Source: Mycolicibacterium litorale (GTDB taxonomy: Bacteria; Actinomycetota; Actinomycetes; Mycobacteriales; Mycobacteriaceae). From it: a stretch of 64,000 nt of DNA. Both the position numbers and the translations under genes were made by a program. Every line of letters begins with the position of its first letter. The stretch's first letter is position 1. The DNA is taken from the NCBI GenBank assembly GCA_002007745.1, contig CP019882.1:3782001-3846000 (forward strand), written 5' to 3'. Of this stretch, positions 33,566 to 40,931 are shown piece after piece. Under the pieces are notes generated by a model, which saw nothing but the letters and a program-made list of their open reading frames with translations, made no database searches and was not told where the DNA came from.

Positions 33566-34725
33566 TCAGCTTACGGTGACGACCGGTGAACCGCTGGCAG
33601 ATGCATCCGCGCCGCGCTGCTGTTCGGCGATTCGCAGCGCCTCTTCGATCAGGGTCTCCACGATCTGGGCTTCGGGCACCGTCTTGATCACCTCGCCCTT
33701 GACGAAGATCTGGCCCTTGCCGTTGCCTGAGGCCACGCCGAGGTCGGCCTCGCGCGCCTCCCCAGGACCGTTGACGACACAGCCCATCACCGCCACCCGC
33801 AGCGGAACGTCGAGCCCGTCGAGACCGGCCGACACCGCGTTGGCCAGGGTGTAGACGTCGACCTGGGCGCGCCCACACGACGGGCACGACACGATCTCCA
33901 GACCGCGGGGCCGCAGGTTGAGCGACTCCAGGATCTGGGTGCCGACCTTCACCTCTTCGACCGGCGGCGCCGACAGCGACACCCGGATGGTGTCGCCGAT
34001 CCCCGCGACAGCAGGGCGCCGAACGCGACCGCCGACTTGATCGTGCCCTGGAAGGCCGGCCCGGCCTCGGTCACGCCGAGATGCAGTGGGTAGTCGCACT
34101 TTTCGGCCAGCTGCTCGTAGGCCGCCACCATCACGACCGGGTCGTTGTGCTTGACGCTGATCTTGATATTGCCGAACCCGTGCTCCTCGAACAGCGAGGC
34201 CTCCCACAGCGCGGACTCCACCAGCGCCTCCGGGGTCGCCTTGCCGTACTTCTCCAGGAAACGCTTGTCCAGCGAGCCCGCGTTGACGCCGATGCGGATC
34301 GGGATGCCCGCCGCCCCGGCCGCCTTGGCGACCTCGGCGACCCGGCCGTCGAACTCCTTGATGTTGCCGGGGTTGACCCGCACCGCGGCACAGCCCGCGT
34401 CGATGGCGGCGAAGATGTACTTCGGCTGGAAGTGGATGTCGGCGATCACCGGGATCTGACTCTTCTTGGCGATCGCAGGCAGCGCGTCGGCGTCTTCCTG
34501 ACGGGGGCAGGCCACCCGGACGATGTCACACCCGGCCGCGGTGAGCTCGGCGATCTGCTGCAGAGTCGAGTTGATGTCGTGGGTCTTGGTGGTGCACATG
34601 GACTGCACCGAGATCGGATGGTCACTGCCCACGCCGACGTCGCGCACCATGAGCTGGCGGGTCTTTCGGCGGGGGGCGAGAACCGGGGCGGGCGGGGCGG
34701 GCATGCCCAGGCCTATCGAAGTCAC
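33566..34725 (-). CDS. ispG: 4-hydroxy-3-methylbut-2-enyl diphosphate synthase, frameshifted
   Basis: [4Fe-4S] enzyme converting MEcPP to HMBPP, the penultimate step of the MEP isoprenoid pathway. The N-terminal barrel (RQLMVRDVGVGSDHPISVQSM, VIADIHFQPKYI, GVNAGSLDKRF) and C-terminal cluster domain (EIVSCPSCGRAQ, VAVMGCVVNGPGEA) are complete. The frame breaks at the C run 34001-34004: upstream reads FGALLSRG, downstream resumes IGDTIRVSLSAPP. One extra base restores SRGIGDTIRV, exactly the sequence I recall for M. tuberculosis. As the enzyme is essential in mycobacteria, this is almost certainly a sequence error. GTG 34725 has GGAGATG upstream. It follows rip1 by 26 bp. Confidence 0.94.
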
Positions 34726-34751
34726 TGATTCATCTCCAAAACTCAGGCCGA

Positions 34752-35990
34752 CTACTGGAACAGCCGGATCGGGTTGACCAGGTCGGCGGTGACGGTCAAC
34801 AGCATGTAGCCGACCACCACGACGAGGATGACGTAGGTGGCGGGCATCAGCTTGAGGTAGTTGACCGGTGCCGCGGCAACCTTGCCGCGCGCCGATCGGA
34901 TCAGATTGCGCAGCTTCTCGAACACCGCGATGGCGATGTGGCCGCCGTCGAACGGCAGCAGCGGCACCAGGTTGATCGCGCCCAGCACGAAGTTGAGCTG
35001 GGCCAGGAAGAACCAGAACGCCACCCACAAACCGTGATCGACGGTGTCGCCGCCGATGATGCTGGCACCGACCACGCTGATCGGCGTCTCCGGATCGCGT
35101 TCACCGCCGCCGATCGCGTGCACCAGCGCCCCGACCTTGGTGGGGATCGCGGCCAGTGACTTACCCAGTTCGACGGCCAGGTCGCCGGTGAACGTGAAGG
35201 TCGCCGGTATCGCCGTCAGTGGGTTGTACTGGGTCGGCGGGAACGTCGCCGCGCTGACGCCGACCGCGCCGACCTGGGTGGCGACGGGCTCACTGTCCTT
35301 GTCCTTGGCGGCGAACCGCTGGGTCGGGGTGACGTCGACGGTCGTGGTGAACTCCCGGCTCGCGCCGTTCTCGCTGCGCTGCACCACGAACGGGGTAGGA
35401 CCGGATGCCTTACGGACAGCGGTCACCATCTCGTCGAAGTTCTTCACCTCGGTGCCGCCGACCTTGACGATCACATCGCCGGCCTTGATGCCGGCCAGCG
35501 CCGCCGGGCCCGCTCCGGTGCAGTCGCCGAGCTTGCCCTTAGTGACTTCCGGTGCAACGCACTGTGTTTCACCGACAACCGCGGTGGTGGGTGCGTGCAG
35601 ATTGGGCAGCCCCCAGATGACCGCGATGGAATAAATCAGCACCAGGCCGATGAGGAAGTTCATCGCGGGGCCGGCGAACAGCACCGCCACCCGCTTCCAG
35701 GTCTTCTGCCTGAACATCGCGTAGGGCCGGTCCTCGGGCGCGAGTTCCTCCACCGACGTCATGCCCGCGATGTCGCAGAACCCGCCCAGCGGGATGGCCT
35801 TGACGCCGTACTCGGTGTGGCCGAGTTTGTTGGGCCGCCGGGTGGACCACAGCGTGGGCCCGAAGCCGACGAAGTAGCGCCGGACCTTCATTCCGGTGGC
35901 GCGCGCCACCCACATGTGGCCGCATTCGTGCAGCGCCACCGACAGCAGGATGGCGAGCGCGAACAGCACGATGCCGAGAGCGAACATCAT
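34752..35990 (-). CDS. rip1: Site-2 intramembrane protease Rip1 (RseP family)
   Basis: Zinc metalloprotease of 412 residues that cleaves membrane anti-sigma factors and other single-pass proteins within the bilayer. The zinc motif HECGH (residues 21-25) lies in the first helix, and the third ligand aspartate in LVPLLPFDGGHIAIAVFEKL near the C-terminus. A PDZ domain (about 125-215; GPAALAGIKAGDVIVKVGGTEV) lies between. The ATG at 35990 overlaps the dxr stop by ATGA. In M. tuberculosis Rip1 controls envelope composition through RskA, RslA and RsmA, and it sits between the same two MEP-pathway genes. Confidence 0.95.
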   Translation of the reverse strand: MMFALGIVLFALAILLSVALHECGHMWVARATGMKVRRYFVGFGPTLWSTRRPNKLGHTEYGVKAIPLGGFCDIAGMTSVEELAPEDRPYAMFRQKTWKRVAVLFAGPAMNFLIGLVLIYSIAVIWGLPNLHAPTTAVVGETQCVAPEVTKGKLGDCTGAGPAALAGIKAGDVIVKVGGTEVKNFDEMVTAVRKASGPTPFVVQRSENGASREFTTTVDVTPTQRFAAKDKDSEPVATQVGAVGVSAATFPPTQYNPLTAIPATFTFTGDLAVELGKSLAAIPTKVGALVHAIGGGERDPETPISVVGASIIGGDTVDHGLWVAFWFFLAQLNFVLGAINLVPLLPFDGGHIAIAVFEKLRNLIRSARGKVAAAPVNYLKLMPATYVILVVVVGYMLLTVTADLVNPIRLFQ

Positions 35991-37153
35991 CGGATTGACG
36001 TGACCTCCTGTGTGACGGCCGCGCGGGCTCGTTGCCGGGCCCAGCGCTGCGCGTCAAGTACCTCTTCCACGGTAGCTGGTTCGCCCGCCCACTGGTCGGC
36101 GGCGTGCAGGACGTCAGCAATTGTTCGCACGATCGCCGGGAACCGGATGCGCCCGGCCAGGAAGGCTTCGGCGGCCTCCTCGTTGGCGGCGTTGTAGACC
36201 GCGGTGAGGCAGCCGCCGGTCTGCCCGGCGTGCCGGGCCAGGTCGACGGCCGGGAACACCGCGGCGTCCAGCGGCTCGAATTCCCAGCTGGCGGCCTTGC
36301 TGAAGTCGCAGGCCACCGCGGCGCCGGGCACCCGCTCGGGCCAGCCCAGCGCCAGCGAGATGGGTAGTTTCATATCCGGCGGGCTGGCCTGGGCGATCGT
36401 CGAGCCGTCGCGGAAGGTCACCATCGAGTGCACGATCGACTGCGGGTGCACGACAACATCGATGTCGTCGTATCCGATTCCGAACAGCAGGTGCGTCTCG
36501 ATCAACTCCAGACCCTTGTTGACCAGCGACGCCGAGTTCAGCGTGTTCATCGGGCCCATATTCCAGGTGGGGTGGGCACCGGCCTGCTCGGGCGTGACGG
36601 ATTCCAGGTCGGCCGCCGACCACCCGCGGAACGGACCGCCGGACGCGGTCAGCACCAGTTTCGCGACCTCGTCGGCGCTGCCGGAGCGCAGGCATTGCGC
36701 CAGCGCCGAGTGTTCGGAGTCGACGGGCACGATCTGGCCCGGTCGGGCTGCCTTGACGACCAGCGGGCCGCCCGCCACCAGCGACTCCTTGTTGGCCAAC
36801 GCCAGCCGGGCACCGCTGGCCAACGCGGCCAGCGTCGGCTCCAACCCCAGGGCCCCGACCAAGGCATTGAGCACCACGTCGGCGTGCACGTTCTCCACCA
36901 ACCGGGTGGCGGCGTCGGCTCCGCGGTAGGTGACGTCACCGACTGCGTCGGCGGCCGCCTCGTCGGCGACCGCGACATCGGTCACACCGGTTTCGGCGCG
37001 CTGGCGGGCCAGCAGCTCGGGGTTGCCTCCGCCGGCGGCCAGGCCGACGACCTCGAAGCGGTCCGGGTTCTCGGCGATGACCTCCAGCGCCTGCGTTCCG
37101 ATGGAACCGGTGCTGCCCAGGATCAAGACCTTCAGGCGGTCGGCGGAGCTCAC
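35987..37153 (-). CDS. dxr: 1-deoxy-D-xylulose 5-phosphate reductoisomerase
   Basis: NADPH-dependent enzyme making MEP from DXP, the committed step of the MEP isoprenoid pathway, 388 residues. The cofactor motif LGSTGSIGTQALEVI is at residues about 12-26; the metal and substrate sites are in LANKESLVAGGPLV, VDSEHSALAQCL, LTASGGPFRGW and HPTWNMGPMNTLNSASLVNKGLELIE (residues about 190-215). GTG 37153 is the likely start. It heads a coupled dxr-rip1-ispG unit, divergent from the iron importer. Confidence 0.96.
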   Translation of the reverse strand: MSSADRLKVLILGSTGSIGTQALEVIAENPDRFEVVGLAAGGGNPELLARQRAETGVTDVAVADEAAADAVGDVTYRGADAATRLVENVHADVVLNALVGALGLEPTLAALASGARLALANKESLVAGGPLVVKAARPGQIVPVDSEHSALAQCLRSGSADEVAKLVLTASGGPFRGWSAADLESVTPEQAGAHPTWNMGPMNTLNSASLVNKGLELIETHLLFGIGYDDIDVVVHPQSIVHSMVTFRDGSTIAQASPPDMKLPISLALGWPERVPGAAVACDFSKAASWEFEPLDAAVFPAVDLARHAGQTGGCLTAVYNAANEEAAEAFLAGRIRFPAIVRTIADVLHAADQWAGEPATVEEVLDAQRWARQRARAAVTQEVTSIR

Positions 37154-37239
37154 GCTCCAATTGTGCCGCTTCTGCGGGGCGGGTTGTCACATCCGCGGCG
37201 GCCGGCCCGCCGCGGGTCCGCGAGACCGTCGCCGGGGTA

Positions 37240-37258
37240 TATGGTTAGCCAACCCTTA
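37240..37258 (+). promoter_or_regulatory. IdeR-like iron box upstream of the iron importer
   Basis: The 19-bp segment TATGGTTAGCCAACCCTTA matches the mycobacterial IdeR consensus TTAGGTTAGGCTAACCTAA at 13 of 19 positions by my count, with the central GGTTAGnCnAnCC best conserved. It also contains a TAnnnT -10-like hexamer (TATGGT). It lies 23 bp before the substrate-binding protein gene, so iron-bound IdeR would block the promoter. Confidence 0.6.
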
Positions 37259-37281
37259 GGCCAACGACGGGAAGGGCCCGC

Positions 37282-38304
37282 ATGCTCCGCTGCCGAACCG
37301 CACTCCGGACCACCTCGGCACTCCTGGTGACCCTGCTGCTCGGGTTCGCCGGCACCGCCTGCTCATCCGGCGGGGATGATGAATTACTCGTCTACAACGC
37401 CCAGCACGAATCGCTGACCAAAGAGTGGATCGACGCGTTCACCAAGGAGACCGGCATCAAGGTCACCTACCGGCAGGGCGGCGACACCGAACTGGGCAAC
37501 CAGCTGATCGCCGAGGGCGCCAACTCGCCGGCCGACGTCTTCCTCACCGAGAACTCGCCGGCGATGGCGGCGGTGGAGCGGGCCGGTCTGTTCGCACCCA
37601 TCGACGCCAAGGTCGCGGCCAATGTGCCCGAGCAGTTCCGGCCGGCCGGTAACGCCTGGACCGGCGTGGCGGCCCGCAGCACCGTGTTCGTCTACAACCC
37701 CGCCAAGTTGCCCGCCGACCAGCTGCCCACCTCGCTGCTGGATCTGGAACGCCCGGAATGGAAGGGCCGCTGGGGCGCCCCGCCGACCAAGCCCGACTTC
37801 CAGGCCATCGTCGCCGCGCTGCTGCAGCTGAAAGGCCCCGCCGCCACCGAACAGTGGCTGACCGGGATGAAGACCAACGCGGCCATCTACTCCGACAACA
37901 TCGCCACCCTGCGCGCCGTCAACAGCGGCGAGGTCGCCGGTGGGGTGATCTATCACTACTACTGGTATCGCGACCAGGCAAAAACCAAGGAGATGAGCGG
38001 CAACACCAAGCTGCACTACTTCGGCAATCAGGACCCGGGCGCGTTCTTGAGCCTGTCCGGCGCCGGCGTGCTCAAGTCCAGTAAGAAGCAGGACAAGGCC
38101 CAGCAGTTCCTGACCTTCATCACCGGCAAGGCCGGTCAGGAAGTACTGCAGAACGGCACCTCCTTCGAATACCCGGTGGCCAGCGGCGTCCCGGCCAACG
38201 CCGCGCTGGTGCCGCTGAGTCAGCTGAATCCGCCCGCCGTCGACCCGTCCACGCTGGACGCCAAGAAGGTCTCCGATCTCATGACGCAGGCGGGCTTGTT
38301 GTAG
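37282..38304 (+). CDS. Iron(III) ABC transporter substrate-binding lipoprotein
   Basis: Extracytoplasmic solute-binding protein of 340 residues, FbpA/AfuA type. The signal peptide ends in the lipobox GTAC (about residues 23-26). The mature protein has the class-typical ELLVYNAQHESLTKEWIDAF, GGDTELGNQLIAEG and a paired-tyrosine ligand region GVIYHYYWYRDQ, as in ferric-binding proteins. First gene of a four-gene operon, with an IdeR-like box upstream. It probably binds free or chelated ferric iron. Confidence 0.92.
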   Translation: MLRCRTALRTTSALLVTLLLGFAGTACSSGGDDELLVYNAQHESLTKEWIDAFTKETGIKVTYRQGGDTELGNQLIAEGANSPADVFLTENSPAMAAVERAGLFAPIDAKVAANVPEQFRPAGNAWTGVAARSTVFVYNPAKLPADQLPTSLLDLERPEWKGRWGAPPTKPDFQAIVAALLQLKGPAATEQWLTGMKTNAAIYSDNIATLRAVNSGEVAGGVIYHYYWYRDQAKTKEMSGNTKLHYFGNQDPGAFLSLSGAGVLKSSKKQDKAQQFLTFITGKAGQEVLQNGTSFEYPVASGVPANAALVPLSQLNPPAVDPSTLDAKKVSDLMTQAGLL

Positions 38305-39879
38305 GTGTCCCCCGCCACCGAAGCGCCGGCACGGCCGACGGCGAGCCATCCAGGTGCACGCCGCCGGCCCGGACCCGTCACGGCCGGCGTCGTCGCGGTC
38401 CTGGTCGCGGTGACGTTCATCCCGCTGGGCTACGTGGCGTGGGCGTTCGTGACCACCGGGCCGGGGCGGGTCGCCGAGCTGCTGCTGCGGCCACGGGTCG
38501 GTGAGCTGTTGGTCAACACCGTCGGTCTGGTCCTGGTGACCGTGCCGCTGTGCGTGGTGATCGGCGTCGGTGCGGCGTGGCTCGTGGAGCGCACCGACGT
38601 GCCGGGCCGGGCACTGTGGCGGCCGCTTCTGGTCACCCCACTGGCGGTACCGGCTTTCGTGAACTCCTACGCCTGGGTCGGTGTCGTGCCCGCGCTGCAC
38701 GGGTTCACCGGTGCCGTCCTGGTGACGACGTTGTCGTACTACCCGTTCGCCTACCTGCCGGCGGCGGCCACCCTGCGGCGACTGGACCCGGCGGTCGAGG
38801 AGTCGGCACGAGCACTGGGCTCCGGGTCCACGGCGGTGTTCGCCCGGGTGGTGTTGCCCCAGCTGCGGTTGGCGATCCTCGGCGGCGGGCTGCTCATCGG
38901 GGTGCACCTGCTGGCCGAATACGGCGCGTTCGCCATGCTGCGGTTCAACACCTTCACGACCGCCATCTTCGAGCAGTTTCAGGCGACGTTCGACGGTGCC
39001 GCCGGCTCGATGCTGGCCGGTGTCCTGGTGCTGCTGTGCCTGGTGCTGCTGGTGGCCGAAGCCGCCGCGCGGGGTCGGGCCCAGTTCGCCAGGGTCGGCT
39101 CGGGCGCTCCCCGGCCGGCCACCACGGTGGCGCTGGGCGCTGCCCGCATCCCCGCCGTGACCGCCCTGGCTGTCCTGTCGGTGCTGGCGCTGGGGGTCCC
39201 GGCGTGGACGATCGTGCGCTGGTTGGGCATCGGCGGTGCCGATGTCTGGGTGTTCGACGATCTCGGCGTCGCGCTGCTACAAACTGTCGGCTTGGCCGCC
39301 GCCGGCGCGCTGGCCGCCACGGTGCTGGCCTACCCTGTCGCCTGGGTGGCGGTCCGCACCAGTGGACCGCTGGCGCGGATGGTCGAGGGGGCGAACTTCC
39401 TGACCAGTTCGCTGCCGGGCATCGTGACCGCGCTGGCGCTGGTGACGGTGGCCATCCGGGTGACTCCCCCGCTGTATCAGACCGTGACGCTGCTGGTGTG
39501 CGCCTACGTCCTGATGTTCATCCCGCGAGCGCTGGTCAGCGTGCGGGCCGGATTGGCCCAGATGCCGGTCGGCCTGGAGGAGGCCTCCTGGACCCTCGGG
39601 GTGCCCCCGGCGGCCACGTTCACCCGGATCACCTTGCGGCTCACCGCGCCCGCCGCCGCCTCGGGCGCGGCGATGGTGTTCGTCGCGGTCGCCACCGAGC
39701 TCACCGCCACCCTGCTGCTGGCGCCCACCGGCACCCGCACCCTGTCGATGCGGTTCTGGTCGCTGGCCAGCGAGCTGGATTACGCCGCGGCCGCCCCGTA
39801 CGCGGCCATCATGATCCTGCTGGCCCTTCCGGTCACCATGCTGCTGGTCCGGCAATCGTCGAAGGTGGCGGCCTTATGA
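38305..39879 (+). CDS. Iron(III) ABC transporter permease, fused double-domain
   Basis: Membrane subunit of 524 residues with about twelve helices in two homologous halves, each with an EAA-type loop (EESARALGSGSTAVFARVVLPQL at about 175 and EEASWTLGVPPAATFTRITL at about 428) that contacts the ATPase. This is the FbpB/AfuB arrangement. The GTG at 38305 follows the stop of the preceding gene with no gap, and its own stop overlaps the next ATG (39876-39879). Confidence 0.92.
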   Translation: MSPATEAPARPTASHPGARRRPGPVTAGVVAVLVAVTFIPLGYVAWAFVTTGPGRVAELLLRPRVGELLVNTVGLVLVTVPLCVVIGVGAAWLVERTDVPGRALWRPLLVTPLAVPAFVNSYAWVGVVPALHGFTGAVLVTTLSYYPFAYLPAAATLRRLDPAVEESARALGSGSTAVFARVVLPQLRLAILGGGLLIGVHLLAEYGAFAMLRFNTFTTAIFEQFQATFDGAAGSMLAGVLVLLCLVLLVAEAAARGRAQFARVGSGAPRPATTVALGAARIPAVTALAVLSVLALGVPAWTIVRWLGIGGADVWVFDDLGVALLQTVGLAAAGALAATVLAYPVAWVAVRTSGPLARMVEGANFLTSSLPGIVTALALVTVAIRVTPPLYQTVTLLVCAYVLMFIPRALVSVRAGLAQMPVGLEEASWTLGVPPAATFTRITLRLTAPAAASGAAMVFVAVATELTATLLLAPTGTRTLSMRFWSLASELDYAAAAPYAAIMILLALPVTMLLVRQSSKVAAL

Positions 39880-40931
39880 ACATCCAACTCCAAACACGTT
39901 CCCTGACAAAGTCGTTCAACGCAATCACGGTCCTGGACCACCTCGATCTCGACATCGCCGAGGGCAGCATCACCGCCGTCGTCGGACCGTCGGGCTGCGG
40001 CAAGACCACGCTGCTGCGGATCATCGCCGGGTTCGACACCCCCGATTCCGGCACCGTCACCCTCGCCGGGCGCCGCGTCGCCGGTCCGGACGGCAGCGTC
40101 GCACCGCATCGCCGCGGTGTCGGCTACGTCGCGCAGGACGGCGCCCTCTTCCCGCACCTGACGGTGGCGCAGAACGTCGCCTACGGGCTCAACGCCGGAC
40201 TGCGCCATCGTGCGGTGCGCGAGCGGGTGGCAGAGCTGCTGCGCACGGTGTCGCTCGACGAATCACTGGCCGGTCGGCGTCCCAGTGAACTGTCCGGCGG
40301 CCAACAGCAGCGCGTCGCGCTGGCCCGTGCGCTCGCACGCCGGCCGGCCCTCATGCTGCTCGACGAGCCGTTCAGCTCCTTGGACACCGGCCTGCGGGCG
40401 ACTACCCGAAAAGCCGTGGCCCGCACCCTTTCCGAGGCCGGGGTCACCACACTGCTGGTCACCCACGACCAGGAGGAGGCGTTGTCCATCGCCGACCAGG
40501 TGGCCGTGATGAGCGGCGGGCGCTTCACCCAGGTGGGCACGCCCCAGGCGGTGTACCTCCGCCCCACGAGCAGGTTCACCGCCGAGTTCCTCGGCGACTG
40601 CGTGTTCCTGCCGTGCACGGTGCGCGACGGCGTCGCCGACTCTCTGCTGGGCCGGCTGCCCGCGGGACCGGTGCCCGACGGCCCGGCCACCATGCTGCTG
40701 CGGCCCGAGCAGCTGCAGGCCAGCGTGGTCACCGATGTCTCCGACGCCGGCCTGGGCACCGTGGTGGACGCGGAGTTCCTCGGTCCCGATGTCCTGCTCA
40801 CCATCGAACCCGCCGGCGGTGCCGCTCCGATCACCGTGCGCCAGCACAGCTTCGGCTGTCCAGGGGTGCACACCAAGGTCAACATCGAACTGCTGGGAAC
40901 GCCAGTCATATTCGAGGACAGCGGTGCGTGA
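39876..40931 (+). CDS. Iron(III) ABC transporter ATPase
   Basis: ATP-binding subunit of 351 residues, FbpC/PotA type. Walker A GPSGCGKTT, Q-loop VAQDGALF, signature LSGGQQQRVALA, Walker B LMLLDEPFSSLD and switch LVTHDQEEAL are intact, followed by a C-terminal TOBE domain (about 280-345). Last dedicated transport gene of the operon. Its stop at 40929-40931 lies 8 bp inside the next gene, so the adenylation-fusion gene is translationally coupled to it. Confidence 0.94.
   Translation: MNIQLQTRSLTKSFNAITVLDHLDLDIAEGSITAVVGPSGCGKTTLLRIIAGFDTPDSGTVTLAGRRVAGPDGSVAPHRRGVGYVAQDGALFPHLTVAQNVAYGLNAGLRHRAVRERVAELLRTVSLDESLAGRRPSELSGGQQQRVALARALARRPALMLLDEPFSSLDTGLRATTRKAVARTLSEAGVTTLLVTHDQEEALSIADQVAVMSGGRFTQVGTPQAVYLRPTSRFTAEFLGDCVFLPCTVRDGVADSLLGRLPAGPVPDGPATMLLRPEQLQASVVTDVSDAGLGTVVDAEFLGPDVLLTIEPAGGAAPITVRQHSFGCPGVHTKVNIELLGTPVIFEDSGA

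Noticed and set aside
37154..37281. Toxin-antitoxin pair expected after dxr by comparison with M. tuberculosis
   Set aside because: No vapBC-like frame is present; the interval is only 128 bp and holds the iron box.
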